Of a stretch of 64,000 nt of DNA, positions 52,829 to 64,000 are shown one piece after another (position 1 is the first letter of the stretch; the number at the start of each line of letters is the position of its first letter). A program made the position numbers and the translations under genes. The notes beneath the pieces are model-generated. The model was not told the origin of the DNA, ran no database searches, and saw only the letters and a list, made by a program, of their open reading frames with translations. This DNA comes from Hyphomicrobiales bacterium. Its GTDB lineage: Bacteria > Pseudomonadota > Alphaproteobacteria > Rhizobiales > Rhizobiaceae. The DNA lies in the NCBI GenBank assembly GCA_900473685.1, contig UCNE01000017.1, positions 1-64,000 on the forward strand, written 5' to 3'.

Positions 52829-53896
52829 TTATTGCAGAAAGCCGACGATTTCCCGAACCTGTTTCATCGTCACTTCCGCCCGTGCCCTAGCCCGCTCGCC
52901 ACCATCGCGCAGGATGCCATCGATATGGGTCGTGTCATCCATGAGGCGGCGCATTTCGCCGGAGATCGGGGCCAGAACGGTGGCCGCGAGATCGACAAGC
53001 GCCGGCTTGAAGACCGAGAACTGCTGGCCGCCGAATTCTGCAAGCACCTCAGCCTTGGTCTTATCCGACAGCGCCGCATAGATGCCGACGAGATTGTCCG
53101 CTTCCGGGCGGCCCTTCAGCCCTTCGACCTCGCTTGGCAAGGCGTCCGGATCGGTCTTTGCCTTGCGGATCTTCTTCGAGATCGTGTCTGCATCGTCCAT
53201 CAGGTTGATGCGCGACAGATCGGATGCATCCGACTTCGACATTTTCTTGGTGCCATCACGCAACGACATGACGCGCGGCGCCGGGCCGCCGATCAACGGT
53301 TCGACCATCGGGAAATAGGCATGCACCGGCTCTTCGCCGACCTTGATATCAACGCCGTAATCGGTCCGGCGGATATGGTCACCGAAGTCCATGTTGAACT
53401 TCTGGGCGATATCGCGGGCAAGCTCGAGATGCTGCTTCTGGTCATCACCAACCGGTACGTGGGTGCCGCGGTAAACGAGGATATCGGCCGCCATCAGGCT
53501 CGGATAGGCGAGCAGGCCCAGTGACACCTGCTCGGCATTCTTGCCACCGGACTTGTCCTTGAACTGAGTCATGCGTTCCATCCAGCCGATGCGGGCGACG
53601 CAGTTGAAGATCCAGGCAAGCTCGGCATGCTGCGGCACGGCGGACTGGTTGAAGACGATGTGTTGCTTCGGATCAATGCCCGCGGCGATGAAGGCCGCGG
53701 CGATCGAGCGGATCTGGTTGCGCAAATCCTCGTGCACGAGTTGGGCAGTAAGCGAATGCAGGTCGACGACGCAATAGATGCAGTCATTGTTTTCCTGCAG
53801 CGCCACGAACTTGCGGATCGCGCCGAGATAATTGCCAAGGTGGAGATTGCCTGTCGGCTGAACGCCGGAAAAAACGAGCGGCTTGAATTCTGACAT
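52829..53896 (-). CDS. trpS: Tryptophanyl-tRNA synthetase
   Basis: TrpS charges tRNA-Trp. The 355-residue class Ic enzyme has the HIGH-like motif in [20 protein letters not shown] and the KMSKS motif in [13 protein letters not shown]. It starts [11 protein letters not shown] at 53896 with AGGA upstream; a longer frame of 54 residues beyond this has no family support. It is in the same direction as murJ, about 0.9 kb further. The order murJ-trpS-usp-nfu is conserved in Rhizobiales. Confidence 0.96.
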   Translation of the reverse strand: MSEFKPLVFSGVQPTGNLHLGNYLGAIRKFVALQENNDCIYCVVDLHSLTAQLVHEDLRNQIRSIAAAFIAAGIDPKQHIVFNQSAVPQHAELAWIFNCVARIGWMERMTQFKDKSGGKNAEQVSLGLLAYPSLMAADILVYRGTHVPVGDDQKQHLELARDIAQKFNMDFGDHIRRTDYGVDIKVGEEPVHAYFPMVEPLIGGPAPRVMSLRDGTKKMSKSDASDLSRINLMDDADTISKKIRKAKTDPDALPSEVEGLKGRPEADNLVGIYAALSDKTKAEVLAEFGGQQFSVFKPALVDLAATVLAPISGEMRRLMDDTTHIDGILRDGGERARARAEVTMKQVREIVGFLQ

Positions 53897-54314
53897 CGTG
53901 TCCTCATTCGGGCTTGTGGAGGGCCCGGCCTCTGTTGCTGTTGGCGGGCTTATGCACACAGGCGCAGCCGCGATCAAGAGGGATGCAGCCAACGCCGGTG
54001 GCAAATTCAACCCCAGATGACCGGACGCGCTGACAACGCCTTGAATCCAAAGATTCAAATTGGAATTTTTTACTCTAATGTTCCCATTAAATTAATAATG
54101 AAGGCCGAAATGCGGCATAGCTATTTAGAGCTATAAGAAGAAAATTCCATAAATTTGCTGCAATTCGGATGAATTTGCCAATCCGCCACCACAACCAGGT
54201 TCTCAGGCCGAGCTCATTCAGCTGTACTGCGCACATCAATGGCGCGGCGAACCGACATTTGCATGTGCCCCGATCCAAAAAAGGACGCTGACGGGCCATG
54301 CCAAGGGGATTGTC
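53897..54314. other. 418-base intergenic region between trpS and an M15-like gene
   Basis: No gene is supported on either strand. The middle (about 54049-54150) is AT-rich (TTCAAATTGGAATTTTTTAC) and probably contains promoters for the two divergent genes. One short minus-strand frame there is lysine-poor and hydrophobic by chance and is not called. Confidence 0.45.
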
Positions 54315-54797
54315 ATGCGTAATCTATTATCGCTCGCACTTGCGTGCCTGCTCGCCATTTCCGGTTTTGCCCTCGCCGAAGCCAAGGACGACAAACAGCG
54401 GAAAGTGAAGCTTCCCGTACACAGCAGAACGACAGCCTACGCCGTGCAGACCGTATCGGTCAGAACCGGCTGCTTTTCACCGCGTCTCGAGGGCATTCTG
54501 GTGCATATCGCTGCCAAGACCGGCCGCCGGCCGCTGGTCACCTCCGGCCACCGGCCGAGCTCCCACCGTTCTGGCTCGATGCACCGGTTCTGCCAGGCCG
54601 CGGATATCCGCGTGCCCGGCGTTTCGGAAAGCGCGATCCTTGCCGCCGCGAGAACGGCGCCGGGCATCGGCGGCATCGGCCGGTATTGCAATGGTATCGT
54701 TCATGTCGATACGGGCGCGAGACGCCAATGGGCCTATTGCGGCAAGTCGAAGCGTCACTTCCTCAGCGCCAAACGCCGTTCGGGAAAGCGCGCCTGA
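54315..54797 (+). CDS. Secreted M15-like peptidase/YcbK-family protein
   Basis: A 160-residue protein with a signal peptide (MRNLLSLALACLLAISGFAL, cleavage after ALAEA). The core resembles the peptidase M15/DUF882 group (SGHRPSSHRSGSMHRFCQAA, D-I-R-V, and IVHVDTGARRQWAYCG), with a histidine-aspartate pair that can bind zinc. The short length and basic tail (SKRHFLSAKRRSGKRA) set it apart from D-Ala-D-Ala carboxypeptidases. It probably acts on or binds peptidoglycan. It is convergent with murJ. Confidence 0.75.
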   Translation: MRNLLSLALACLLAISGFALAEAKDDKQRKVKLPVHSRTTAYAVQTVSVRTGCFSPRLEGILVHIAAKTGRRPLVTSGHRPSSHRSGSMHRFCQAADIRVPGVSESAILAAARTAPGIGGIGRYCNGIVHVDTGARRQWAYCGKSKRHFLSAKRRSGKRA

Positions 54798-54811
54798 AGC
54801 CTGCCACCGCC

Positions 54812-56404
54812 TTAGATATCCGTTGGCGGCTCCGCCTTCGCGACACCCTTGCGCTTGATATTGCGCCTAAGCATCGACAGATCGGCCCCGCCGATCAGGA
54901 AAGCGGTGGCGAAATAGACGACCATCGAGACGCCGATCAGAATTCCAAGCGCACCCAGTTTCGTCCAGAACGGTGATCCGGACGCTAGCGAGGCGGCGAA
55001 GACGCCGCGCAGATAATAGAGAACGCCGCCCATGATCGACGCGGCAACAATCAACAGTGCCGTGCGGCGCACAAGCGCCCATTCCCACGCGAGATGACCA
55101 CGGCGCAGCAGCGTGACAAAGAGCAGCACCGTGCTGATCCAGCCGGCCGTGGCTTCGGCAACCGCGATGCCCGGCGCACCGAGGCGGGGAAACAGCGTGA
55201 TTGCCAGAGCACAATTGACCACGACGGCGATGGCCGAAAAGCGCATCGGCATCTTGGTATCCTCGCGCGCATAAAAACCCGGCTGCAGCGCCTTGATCAG
55301 CACGAAAGCCGGCAGACCGATGCCGTAGATGGCCAGGATCGAACCGACGACGGCGGTATTTCCGGCGTTGAACGCGCCACGTTCAAACAGCACCCGGATG
55401 ATCTCGTCGGAGAGGATCCAAAGCGCAAAGGCGGCCGGAATGGTCAGGAACAGTACGAATTCGATGGACCGGTTCTGCAGGTTTCCGGCTTCGCGCAGAT
55501 GACCGCCCTTGAGCGCCCGTGACAGTTCCGGCAGCAGCACGACGCCAACGGCAATGCCGACCACGCCAAGCGGCAGCTGGTAGATCCGGTCGGCATATTG
55601 CAGGGCAGCGATGGCGCCCTCCTGGGCCGAGGCGATGGCCTGGCCGATCAGCTGATTGATCTGGGTAATGCCGCCGGTGATCGCAGCAGGTACGGCCAGA
55701 ATCAGCAGGCGTTTGACGTTGGGCGTGAAGCGGGGAAACTTGAGCTTGATGCTCATGCCGGCATGCAGGACGCCGAAGTAAACGACAGCGAGCTGCAGGA
55801 TACCCGCGACAAGCACACCCCAGGACAGATACCAGGCGGTCGTCAGCGGATCGGCGCCGGTATAGAGCGCATAGAACAGGGCGCCGATCATCACCACGTT
55901 GAGAAAAATCGGCGCGACGGCGGCGGCAAAGAAATGGTGCAGCGAATTCAGCATGCCGCTCATCATCGCGGTCAGCGACATGCACATGAGATAGGGGAAC
56001 ATCACCATTGCCATGCGCACCGTGAGGGCCGATTTCTCGGCATCATCGGCGAAGCCAGGCGCGATGACGAAGCGCACTAGGAGCGGCATCGACAGCTCCA
56101 TCGCGATGGTGATCAGCAGCAATACCGTGAACAGCACACCGAACACTTCTTCGGAAAAGCGCTTGGCACCATTGATGCCGTTGGCCTCGATCTCCTTGGA
56201 AAACAGCGGCACGAAGGCAGCGTTGAAAGCGCCCTCGGCAAAGAGACGGCGAAACAGGTTGGGGAACCGGAACGCCGCATAAAACACGTCGGCCATCGGG
56301 CCGGTACCAAGTGCCGCCGCCATCAGCATTTCGCGGGCGAAACCGAAGATGCGGCTGCCGAGCGTGGCGCCGCCGACGGTCATGAATTTCTTGACGAGGC
56401 TCAT
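54812..56404 (-). CDS. murJ: Lipid II flippase MurJ (MviN)
   Basis: MurJ moves lipid II across the inner membrane for peptidoglycan synthesis. The 530-residue protein has about 14 hydrophobic helices. Conserved starts are [20 protein letters not shown] and [20 protein letters not shown], with the conserved arginine and aspartate in the central cavity region. Its ATG overlaps the glnD stop (ATGA, 56401-56404), so the two are translationally coupled. This glnD-murJ-trpS order is common in the Rhizobiales. Confidence 0.96.
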   Translation of the reverse strand: MSLVKKFMTVGGATLGSRIFGFAREMLMAAALGTGPMADVFYAAFRFPNLFRRLFAEGAFNAAFVPLFSKEIEANGINGAKRFSEEVFGVLFTVLLLITIAMELSMPLLVRFVIAPGFADDAEKSALTVRMAMVMFPYLMCMSLTAMMSGMLNSLHHFFAAAVAPIFLNVVMIGALFYALYTGADPLTTAWYLSWGVLVAGILQLAVVYFGVLHAGMSIKLKFPRFTPNVKRLLILAVPAAITGGITQINQLIGQAIASAQEGAIAALQYADRIYQLPLGVVGIAVGVVLLPELSRALKGGHLREAGNLQNRSIEFVLFLTIPAAFALWILSDEIIRVLFERGAFNAGNTAVVGSILAIYGIGLPAFVLIKALQPGFYAREDTKMPMRFSAIAVVVNCALAITLFPRLGAPGIAVAEATAGWISTVLLFVTLLRRGHLAWEWALVRRTALLIVAASIMGGVLYYLRGVFAASLASGSPFWTKLGALGILIGVSMVVYFATAFLIGGADLSMLRRNIKRKGVAKAEPPTDI

Positions 56405-59247
56405 GATTCTGCCTTGGTTTTCTTGGCACCTGTGACGGAGCGGGTGTGCTGCGGCGCGATCATGCCCGACGGCATGCGGTCGCGCATCTCGTCCGCCTCG
56501 TCCGACATCACGGCCTTCAGCCGCGCAACGATATTGCTCTGCCGCGCTTCATTGGTGATCTTCTGGCCGACAAGATCGGTGACATAGAACGTGTCGATGA
56601 CCTTTTCGCCGAAGGTGGTGATATGCGCCGAGGCGATATCGAGCGACAGATCGGAGAGGACGGCCGTGACTTCCGACAACAGGCCGGTGCGGTCGAGACA
56701 CTCGACCTCGATGACGGTGAACTTATTCGACAGGCTGTTGCTGATGGTAACGGCGGGCGGCACCGTGAAGGCCTTGTTGCGCTTGCGGTGTTTCGTGCGG
56801 CTGGCAATCACCTCCGGCAGGCGCTTCTTGCCCGACAGCACGTCCTCGATCATCTTGCCGATATTCGCCGCCCGGCGCATCTCGTCATTGTCGTCGGGGA
56901 ACTCACGATTGACCAGGATCGTATCGAGCGCCCGGCCATCCGAGGTGGTGAAGATCTGCGCATCGACGATATTGGCACCGGCGGCGGCACAAGCACCGGC
57001 AATCACCGCCAGCAGGCGCGGATGGTCAGGCGACAATATGGTGATTTCGGTGATGGCGTGGAACTGATGTGTGCGCACCATCGTCGCCAAAGCGCGGCCG
57101 GTCTTGTCGGCCTCGCGGATGAAACGGGCGTGACGCAGCTGGTCTTCCAGAGGCACTGACAGCAGATAGGGCTGGTAATGCAGCTTGGTGTAGGTCTTGC
57201 GGTCCTTCTGGCTCCAGTCGGACAGGGCCTCGAACAGCACGTCGGCGGCATGCGCCGCGCGCTCCTTGCGCGGCAGGTCGGAGAAGCCGCCTGATAACAG
57301 CAGTTCGGTTTCGTAATAGAGCGTGCGCAGCAGCTGGCCCTTCCAGCCGTTCCAGACGCCGGGACCGACGGCGCGGATATCGGCGATGGTCAGGATCAGC
57401 AGCATTTTCAGGCGGTCGAGTGATTGGACCTTTTCGGCAAAATCGATGATCGTCTTGCGGTCGTTGAGGTCGCGTGTCTGCGCCACCATCGACATGGTCA
57501 GGTGTTCCTCGATCAGCCACGCCACCGTTTCGGTCTGCTTGGCCGTCATGCCGAAGCGCGGGCAGAGTTTTCGCGCTACCTTGGCACCGGCGGTAGAATG
57601 GTCTTCCGGACGGCCCTTGGCGACATCGTGCAGAAGAACGGCAACGAACAGGGCGGTGCGATCCTCGATCGACGGCATGAGCTTGAAGGCGAGCGGATGC
57701 AGTTCCTCATCGCGGCCCTGATCGATCCTGGACAACACATCGACGGCACGCAGCAGATGCTCATCGACGGTATAGTGGTGATACATGTTGAACTGCATCA
57801 GCGAGACGATCTTGCCGAATTCCGGAATGAAGCGGCCGAGCACGCCAGCCTCGTTCATCCGGCGCAGGATCAACTCGGGATCGCGTCGCGAGGTCAGCAT
57901 CGACATGAAGAGGCGGTTGGCCTCCTCGTTGTCGCGCACCGCAGGCGTTATCAGGCCGAGCGACCGGGTGACCTGCTTCAGGGCGGCCGGGTGAAACTCC
58001 AGCCCGTTGATATCAGCAACATGGAAGATACGGATCAGGTTTATCGGATCGCGCTTGAAAATATCCGGGCTTGCGAGCGCAATGCGGCCGCCGTCATCGA
58101 CGAACTCCAGGGTGCCTGCAATCTTGCGGACGCGGTGGGTGAAGCGGCTGAGTGCTGCGGTGAACCCCGGAAGTTGCTTGGCCTGCTGGTCCTCCAGCGC
58201 CGCGCAGAAGATGCGGGTGAGATCGCCGACACTCTTGGCGACGAGGAAATAGTGCTTCATGAAGCGCTCGACGGCAGTCAGACCGGGGTGATCGTGATAA
58301 CCGAGGCTTTCGGCAATCTCGCGCTGGATATCGAAGGACAGCCGTTCTTCCGCCTTGCCGGTCAGGAAGTGCATGTGGCAGCGCACCGCCCAGAGGAAGT
58401 CGTCGGCTTTCTCAAAAAGCGCGTATTCCTGGCGTGACAGCACGCCGAGCTTGATCAGATCGGCGGAATCCTTCACCCGGTAGAAATATTTGGCGATCCA
58501 GAACAGCGTGTGGATGTCACGCAGGCCACCCTTGCCTTCCTTGACGTTCGGCTCGACCAGGTAGCGGGTATCGCCGGCCTTGCGGTGGCGCTCATCCCGT
58601 TCGGCAAGTTTGGCGGCAATGAAATCGGGGCCGGTATTCTTGACGATCTCGGTGTCGAAACGAGCCTCCAGCTCATCGGCCAGCTCCTTCGAGCCGCAGA
58701 TATAGCGGGTTTCGAGGATCGCCGTGCGGATGGTCATGTCACCGCGCGACAGCCGGATACATTCCTCGATAGTGCGCGTCGCATGGCCGACCTTGAAGCC
58801 GAGATCCCACAGGATATAGAGCATGAACTCGATGGCGGGCTCGGCCCAGACGGCCTTCTTGACCGGCAGCAGGAAGAGAAGATCGATATCGGAGCCCGGC
58901 GCCAGCGTGCCGCGGCCGTAACCGCCGACGGCGGTGACGGCAATACGGGTCCAGGGTTGCGCGTGGGCGGCGTCGAAAACCTCGTTGAGGACGAAATCAT
59001 GCAGCACGGTGATCAGCTGGTCCTGCAGCCAGGAAATCCGCTCGGCGCATTTCAGCCCGCTGCCGTCCTGAAGCAACAGTTCGCGCGCTTTCTCGCGGCC
59101 GGCCAGGTTGGCCTGCTTGAACGCCGCCAGCAGCGCCTGGCGCATCATGTCGCGATGCTCCGCATGCGCCGAAGCGATGAAACTGCACTTGGCCCTGAGT
59201 GCCGCGACATTCAGGATATCGGGAAATGACGTCTCATGTATGGTCAT
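56401..59247 (-). CDS. glnD: Bifunctional uridylyltransferase/uridylyl-removing enzyme
   Basis: GlnD senses glutamine and adds or removes UMP on the PII proteins GlnB/GlnK. The 948-residue protein shows the nucleotidyltransferase motif [20 protein letters not shown] (108-127), the HD phosphohydrolase motif [14 protein letters not shown], and two C-terminal ACT domains (about residues 745-820, [20 protein letters not shown], and 860-935, [20 protein letters not shown]). All domains look intact. It overlaps murJ by four bases. Confidence 0.97.
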   Translation of the reverse strand: MTIHETSFPDILNVAALRAKCSFIASAHAEHRDMMRQALLAAFKQANLAGREKARELLLQDGSGLKCAERISWLQDQLITVLHDFVLNEVFDAAHAQPWTRIAVTAVGGYGRGTLAPGSDIDLLFLLPVKKAVWAEPAIEFMLYILWDLGFKVGHATRTIEECIRLSRGDMTIRTAILETRYICGSKELADELEARFDTEIVKNTGPDFIAAKLAERDERHRKAGDTRYLVEPNVKEGKGGLRDIHTLFWIAKYFYRVKDSADLIKLGVLSRQEYALFEKADDFLWAVRCHMHFLTGKAEERLSFDIQREIAESLGYHDHPGLTAVERFMKHYFLVAKSVGDLTRIFCAALEDQQAKQLPGFTAALSRFTHRVRKIAGTLEFVDDGGRIALASPDIFKRDPINLIRIFHVADINGLEFHPAALKQVTRSLGLITPAVRDNEEANRLFMSMLTSRRDPELILRRMNEAGVLGRFIPEFGKIVSLMQFNMYHHYTVDEHLLRAVDVLSRIDQGRDEELHPLAFKLMPSIEDRTALFVAVLLHDVAKGRPEDHSTAGAKVARKLCPRFGMTAKQTETVAWLIEEHLTMSMVAQTRDLNDRKTIIDFAEKVQSLDRLKMLLILTIADIRAVGPGVWNGWKGQLLRTLYYETELLLSGGFSDLPRKERAAHAADVLFEALSDWSQKDRKTYTKLHYQPYLLSVPLEDQLRHARFIREADKTGRALATMVRTHQFHAITEITILSPDHPRLLAVIAGACAAAGANIVDAQIFTTSDGRALDTILVNREFPDDNDEMRRAANIGKMIEDVLSGKKRLPEVIASRTKHRKRNKAFTVPPAVTISNSLSNKFTVIEVECLDRTGLLSEVTAVLSDLSLDIASAHITTFGEKVIDTFYVTDLVGQKITNEARQSNIVARLKAVMSDEADEMRDRMPSGMIAPQHTRSVTGAKKTKAES

Positions 59248-59343
59248 CGAAGGCCGACCGTCTTCCTGTCCGGCAGGCTCTGCGAGCCATGCTTGTGCAT
59301 GCGCTATAGCCTTTTTGCCCGAGAATGGACAAGGCTTTAGCGA

Positions 59344-62088
59344 TCAAGAATTACCGAGCTGCTTCTTCAGCGCATAAAGCGCGTCCATGGCCTCGCGTGG
59401 TGTCATATCATCGGGATTGAGGTCTTTCAAAGCCTCCTCGACCTTCGACGGCCCGGCCTTGACACGCTCCTCGCGGCGGATCGCCACCTGGAACAGCGGC
59501 AGATCGTCGATCAGCTGGCTGGCCGGATTCTTACGATCGGCGTCCTCGAGCTTTGCCAGAACATCCTTGGCACGGGAGACAACGGAAGCAGGCAGCCCGG
59601 CAAGACGGGCGACCTGGATGCCGTAGGAACGGTCGGCAGCGCCGGGGCCGACCTCGTGCAGGAAGATGACCTCGCCGTCCCATTCCTTCACGCGCATGGT
59701 GGCGTTCGACAAGCGTTCAAGCTTTTCCGACAGCACCGTCAATTCGTGGAAATGCGTGGCGAACAGGCCGCGGCAGCGGTTGCCTTCATGCAGATGCTCG
59801 ACGGAGGCCCAAGCGATCGACAGGCCGTCGAATGTCGCGGTGCCGCGGCCGATTTCGTCGAGAATGACCAGCGAACGGTCCGTCGCCTGGTTGAGGATCG
59901 CGGCCGTCTCGACCATCTCGACCATGAAGGTCGAGCGGCCGCGGGCAAGATCATCTGATGCGCCGACGCGCGAAAACAGCCGGTCGACAATACCGATATG
60001 GGCGGATGCCGCGGGAACGAAGCAACCCATCTGGGCCATGATGGCGATCAGGGCGTTCTGGCGCAGGAAGGTCGATTTACCGCCCATGTTGGGACCGGTC
60101 AAAAGCCAGATCGCCCCATCGCCCTCGCCGTCATGCGGCGACAGATCGCAGGTATTGGCGACAAAGGCAGCACCAGACTGGCGGCGCAGCGCCTGTTCGA
60201 CGACCGGATGGCGGCCGCCGTCGATGGCAAACATTTTCGACGTATCGACCAGCGGGCGGCAATAGGCCTGCTCATCGGCCAGCGTCGCCAGTCCGGCCGA
60301 CACATCGACCACCGCAAGAGCAAGGGCGGCTGCTTTGATGGCTTCAGCCTCCGCCACCACCATGGCCGATAGCCTGTCGAAAGCCTCAAGCTCAATCGTC
60401 AATGCCCGGTCGGCGGCATTGGCGATCTTGGTTTCGAGATCGGAGAGTGCCGTCGTGGTGAAACGCATGGCATTGGCCATGGTCTGGCGATGGATGAAGC
60501 GGGCCTTGGCCTCGGGGCTATCGGTCATCGGCCCGGCATTGCCCTGGGTCACCTCGATGAAATAGCCGAGCACGTTGTTGTATTTGATCTTCAGCGACTT
60601 GATGCCGGTTTCCTCGGCATAGTCGAGCTGTAGCCCGGCGATCACCCGGCGGGACTGGTCGCGCAGCGCCCGCATCTCATCGAGTTCCGCACTGGCGCCA
60701 TCGCGCAGAAAACCGCCGTCACGCTTCAAAAGCGGCAGTTCGTCGCCAAGAATGGTCGCCAGTTGCCGGACCATCTCCTGCGGCAGCGCCCTCACCGCCT
60801 GCAGCGCGGCACCCAACTCTTCAGAGAGATCACCGCGGCCAAGCAGGCCGGCAACCTCGACCGCGGACTGGCAGCCGGCAAGGATGCTGCCGAGATCACG
60901 CGGGCCGCCGCGACCGAGCGACAGGCGCGACAGGGCGCGCGGCATGTCCGGCACGTGTTTCAGCGCGGAGCGCAGATCGCTGCAGAACGACGGCTGGTCA
61001 GCAAGAGCAGAGATGGAATCGAGCCGCGCGTTGATACGATCCGGATCCGTCAGCGGCGACATCAGCCGTTCTGCGAGCAAGCGAGCGCCGCCGCCGGTGA
61101 CGGTACGGTCCAGCGCCTTCAACAGCGTGCCGTTGCGATCGCCGGACTGGGTTTTCACCAGTTCGAGATTGGTGCGTGTGGCAGGATCGATGAACAGCGT
61201 CGAGGCCGCACTTTCGCGCTCCGGCGCGCCCAGCGGCGGGCGCTCGGCGAGCTGGGTCTTTTCGACATAGGAGATCGCCGCGGACGCAGCGGCAAGCTCG
61301 GCGCGTGAAAAACTACCGAAGCCATCGAGCGTCTTGACGCCGTAATAGCGGGTGACGCGGTTTTCCGCCGTGGCGCTGTCGAACAGCACGGCCGGTTGCG
61401 GGACCGCGACACGGCCGAGAATATCGATGACCGGGCGCATCTCGGGATCATGAAAGACCGTATCGGCGAGGATCAGTTCACGCGGCTCGATGCGCAGGAT
61501 ATCGGCGAGCAGCCGCGTCTCCGTGGTTTCGGCCAGCCGGAAGACGCCGGTGGAAATATCGATCCAGGCAAGCGCGATGGCAGGCTCATTGCCGCCGCGA
61601 ATGCGCGCAAGAGCCATCAGATAGTTCGATTCGGATGGGGATAGCAGCTTGTCTTCGGTGATCGTACCGGGGGTAACGAGGCGCACGACATCGCGCTTCA
61701 CCACCGATTTTCCGCCGCGCTTCTTGGCCTCAGCCGGATCCTCGACCTGCTCACAGACAGCGACACGGAAGCCGAGGCCGATCAACTTTTGCAGATAATC
61801 GTCTGCCGCGTGAACCGGCACGCCACACATCGGGATGTCCTGGCCGAGATGCTGGCCGCGCCGCGTCAGCGTGATCCCGAGCGCGCGCGATGCTTCGACA
61901 GCATCCTGGAAGAACAGCTCGTAGAAATCGCCCATCCGGTAGAACAGGATCGAGTCCGGGTTGTTCGCCTTGATCTCGATGAACTGTTCCATCATCGGCG
62001 TGGCCGTGGCGCGGCTCTCTTCCGTCGCCAGTTGGGCGGCGGTGAGAACCTCGGGAGGACGGGTGATTGGCTCTGCTACAAAAGTCAT
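59344..62088 (-). CDS. mutS: DNA mismatch repair protein MutS
   Basis: MutS recognises mismatches and starts repair. From the ATG at 62088 it is 914 residues. The mismatch-binding domain has the Phe-x-Glu motif region ([16 protein letters not shown] with [17 protein letters not shown]). The ATPase has Walker [15 protein letters not shown], the ABC-type signature region [20 protein letters not shown] and Walker [17 protein letters not shown]. The C-terminus has a helix-turn-helix tail. A longer upstream frame exists but is not supported. It is divergent from the malic enzyme gene. Confidence 0.97.
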   Translation of the reverse strand: MTFVAEPITRPPEVLTAAQLATEESRATATPMMEQFIEIKANNPDSILFYRMGDFYELFFQDAVEASRALGITLTRRGQHLGQDIPMCGVPVHAADDYLQKLIGLGFRVAVCEQVEDPAEAKKRGGKSVVKRDVVRLVTPGTITEDKLLSPSESNYLMALARIRGGNEPAIALAWIDISTGVFRLAETTETRLLADILRIEPRELILADTVFHDPEMRPVIDILGRVAVPQPAVLFDSATAENRVTRYYGVKTLDGFGSFSRAELAAASAAISYVEKTQLAERPPLGAPERESAASTLFIDPATRTNLELVKTQSGDRNGTLLKALDRTVTGGGARLLAERLMSPLTDPDRINARLDSISALADQPSFCSDLRSALKHVPDMPRALSRLSLGRGGPRDLGSILAGCQSAVEVAGLLGRGDLSEELGAALQAVRALPQEMVRQLATILGDELPLLKRDGGFLRDGASAELDEMRALRDQSRRVIAGLQLDYAEETGIKSLKIKYNNVLGYFIEVTQGNAGPMTDSPEAKARFIHRQTMANAMRFTTTALSDLETKIANAADRALTIELEAFDRLSAMVVAEAEAIKAAALALAVVDVSAGLATLADEQAYCRPLVDTSKMFAIDGGRHPVVEQALRRQSGAAFVANTCDLSPHDGEGDGAIWLLTGPNMGGKSTFLRQNALIAIMAQMGCFVPAASAHIGIVDRLFSRVGASDDLARGRSTFMVEMVETAAILNQATDRSLVILDEIGRGTATFDGLSIAWASVEHLHEGNRCRGLFATHFHELTVLSEKLERLSNATMRVKEWDGEVIFLHEVGPGAADRSYGIQVARLAGLPASVVSRAKDVLAKLEDADRKNPASQLIDDLPLFQVAIRREERVKAGPSKVEEALKDLNPDDMTPREAMDALYALKKQLGNS

Positions 62089-62190
62089 GCTGGTTCCAAA
62101 AAAGTGGTGCCACACTATCCATGCGCGTTTATAGAAGACAACACCAAAGCGGCTGAGGAGAGCCGTCGCCCACAAAAGGTTGGAGGACTT

Positions 62191-64000
62191 ATGCCCGCAA
62201 ACGACAAGCCCGGTCGCAGCACGACCAGCGTCACGGATCAGGAAGCGCTGGATTTCCATTCGCAGGGCCGGCCCGGGAAACTGGAGATTTCGCCGACCAA
62301 ACCGATGGCAACGCAGCGCGATCTGTCGCTTGCCTATTCGCCCGGTGTCGCGGTTCCGGTCAAGGCGATCGCCGCCGACCCCTCCAAGGCCTATGACTAC
62401 ACAACCCGCGGCAACATGGTGGCGGTAATTTCCAACGGCACGGCCATTCTCGGCCTCGGCAATCTCGGTGCGCTCGCCTCCAAGCCGGTGATGGAGGGCA
62501 AATCGGTGCTCTTCAAGCGCTTTGCCGATGTCGATTCGATCGACCTCGAAGTCGATACGGAAGACGCCGACGAATTCATCAATTGCGTGCGGTTCCTCGG
62601 CCCCTCCTTCGGGGGTATCAATCTAGAGGACATAAAGGCGCCGGAATGCTTCATCATCGAGCAGAAATTGCGCGAAATCATGGATATTCCCGTTTTCCAT
62701 GACGACCAGCACGGCACGGCGATCATCGCAACCGCAGGTCTCATCAACGCGCTACAGCTGACAGGCCGCGATCTCAAAACCACACGGCTGGTGTGCAATG
62801 GCGCAGGTGCGGCGGCCATTGCCTGCGTCGAGCTCATCAAGTCGATGGGTTTTGCGCCCGAAAACATCATCATGTGCGACACCAAGGGCGTCATCTATCA
62901 GGGCCGCACCGAAGGCATGAACCAATGGAAGTCCGCGCATGCGGTCAAGACCGACCTGCGTACGCTCGAAGACGCAATGAACGGCGCGGATGTGGTGCTC
63001 GGCCTATCGCAGAAAGGTGCCTTCTCAGAGACAATGATCCGCTCCATGGCGGAAAAGCCGATCATCTTCGCCATGGCCAATCCCGATCCGGAAATCACGC
63101 CGGAGGAGGTGTCTGCCATTCGCGACGACGCGATCATAGCGACCGGCCGATCCGACTATCCGAACCAAGTCAACAATGTGCTGTGCTTTCCTTACATGTT
63201 TCGCGGTGCGCTGGATGTCCACGCCTCGACCATCAACGAAGCCATGAAAATCGCGGCTGCGCAGGCCCTGGCGAGCCTTGCCAAGGAAGACGTGCCGGAT
63301 GACGTCGCTGCCGCTTACCAGGGCAACCGCCCGCGGTTTGGTCCGCAATATATTATTCCCGTCCCCTTCGATCCGCGGCTGATCTCGGCCATCCCGGTCG
63401 CCGTTGCCAAGGCTGCGATGGAAAGCGGTGTCGCCCGCAAGCAGATCCCGGACCTTGCCGCCTATGGCCGCCAGCTGTCAGCCCGTCGGGACCCGATCGC
63501 CTCGACGCTGCAGCGCATCTATGAGCGCGTCCGCCGCCAACCGAAACGGATCGTCTTTGCCGAAGGCGAAGAGGTGCAGATGATGCGCTCGGCGATTGCC
63601 TACGCCAACCAGGAACTCGGCACCGCCATGCTGCTCGGCCGCGAAGACCGGATGCGCCAGACGGCTGAGCGCGAGGGTATCGATCTCGACCGGCCGGGCA
63701 TTCAGCTGGTCAATGCGCGCATTTCCAAGCGTACGGCCGCCTATACCGACTATCTCTATGCCCGGCTGCAGCGGAAGGGCTACCTGTTCCGCGATGCGCA
63801 GCGCCTGATCAACAACGACCGCAATCATTTCGCCGCCTGCATGGTCGCATTGGGCGACGCCGATGGCATGGTGACGGGGATCACCCGCAACTATTCCACC
63901 GCGCTCGAGGACGTCCGCCGCTGTATCGACGAGAAGCCCGGTCACCGGGTGATCGGCGTCTCGCTGGCGCTTTGCCGCGGCCGCACCGTTCTGGTGGCCG
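62191..64000 (+). CDS. tme: NADP-dependent malic enzyme with phosphotransacetylase-like domain (3' end outside window)
   Basis: An MaeB/Tme-type malic enzyme that decarboxylates malate to pyruvate. The 603 codons present include the N-terminal malic domain ([40 protein letters not shown]), the NAD(P)-binding domain ([20 protein letters not shown]) and the first part of the phosphotransacetylase-like domain (from about residue 440, [20 protein letters not shown]). GGAGG lies five bases before the ATG. In Sinorhizobium the NADP enzyme gene tme follows mutS in this order, so tme is more likely than dme, but cofactor choice cannot be seen directly. Confidence 0.9.
   Translation, partial: MPANDKPGRSTTSVTDQEALDFHSQGRPGKLEISPTKPMATQRDLSLAYSPGVAVPVKAIAADPSKAYDYTTRGNMVAVISNGTAILGLGNLGALASKPVMEGKSVLFKRFADVDSIDLEVDTEDADEFINCVRFLGPSFGGINLEDIKAPECFIIEQKLREIMDIPVFHDDQHGTAIIATAGLINALQLTGRDLKTTRLVCNGAGAAAIACVELIKSMGFAPENIIMCDTKGVIYQGRTEGMNQWKSAHAVKTDLRTLEDAMNGADVVLGLSQKGAFSETMIRSMAEKPIIFAMANPDPEITPEEVSAIRDDAIIATGRSDYPNQVNNVLCFPYMFRGALDVHASTINEAMKIAAAQALASLAKEDVPDDVAAAYQGNRPRFGPQYIIPVPFDPRLISAIPVAVAKAAMESGVARKQIPDLAAYGRQLSARRDPIASTLQRIYERVRRQPKRIVFAEGEEVQMMRSAIAYANQELGTAMLLGREDRMRQTAEREGIDLDRPGIQLVNARISKRTAAYTDYLYARLQRKGYLFRDAQRLINNDRNHFAACMVALGDADGMVTGITRNYSTALEDVRRCIDEKPGHRVIGVSLALCRGRTVLVA

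Noticed and set aside
54087..54299. A 70-codon minus-strand frame in the trpS upstream gap
   Set aside because: It lies in the AT-rich promoter region, has no ribosome site and no recognisable features.
1..64000. Prophage, insertion sequence, CRISPR or conjugative element
   Set aside because: No transposase, integrase, cas, phage structural or transfer gene was seen, and no regular direct repeat array was found on reading through.

Overview
The window is about 64 kb of a GC-rich, gene-dense chromosome. It looks like an alphaproteobacterium of the order Rhizobiales, most likely a member of the Rhizobiaceae (Rhizobium/Agrobacterium/Sinorhizobium group). The reasons are the gene order (yidC...engB...argB...dapD...dapE-truA-fmt-def; miaB-phoH-ybeY-corC-lnt-phrR-metK-trmB; murJ-glnD-mutS-malic enzyme), the DUF1150/Hsp20 pair, the PhrR/PraR-type regulator next to lnt, and Rhizobiales-type intergenic repeats. 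No rRNA, tRNA, CRISPR array, prophage or insertion sequence was recognised. Both ends cut a gene: yidC at the left and a malic enzyme gene at the right.

Region by region. 1-5.1 kb: the end of yidC and its terminator, then two LysR regulator/EamA transporter pairs and a double-domain tautomerase, placed between yidC and engB. 5.2-9.4 kb: engB, a DUF1269 protein, a Tat-type MsrB, a secreted fasciclin protein and a SigK-type ECF sigma factor with its RskA anti-sigma factor. 9.5-20.5 kb: argB, an unknown protein, a PEP-mutase-like/Ada operon, an EamA transporter, a pyrimidine 5'-nucleotidase, an EF-hand protein, a PepSY membrane protein with a small secreted companion, an FMN-binding stress protein, a LOG-family protein, dapD and a DUF805 protein. 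20.5-28.3 kb is more accessory: an orphan GAF histidine kinase, AraC/aldo-keto reductase, an SDR protein lacking its catalytic tyrosine, a third EamA/LysR pair, a VOC protein and a GreA paralogue lacking the acidic tip residues.

28.3-35.4 kb: dapE, a membrane protein, truA and fmt, a FitAB/VapBC toxin-antitoxin pair lodged between fmt and def, then rmuC and rbsK. 35.7-41.2 kb: a chemoreceptor with a CheR-docking tail, a tiny membrane protein between two matching hairpins, a nucleoside hydrolase, hsp20-DUF1150 and trmB. 41.3-54 kb is mostly housekeeping on the minus strand: metK, phrR, lnt, corC, ybeY, phoH, miaB, plsC, rimI, tsaB, nfu, usp and trpS. 54.3-64 kb: an M15-like secreted protein, murJ-glnD (overlapping ATGA), mutS and the NADP malic enzyme.

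The most distinctive items are the SigK-RskA-fasciclin-MsrB cluster, which pairs the same families as the mycobacterial SigK regulon; the toxin-antitoxin module with a perfect operator palindrome inside the fmt-def locus; and two enzyme-family proteins (SDR, GreA) whose defining catalytic residues are replaced. I saw no convincing wholly new multi-gene system. These clusters are the best leads.
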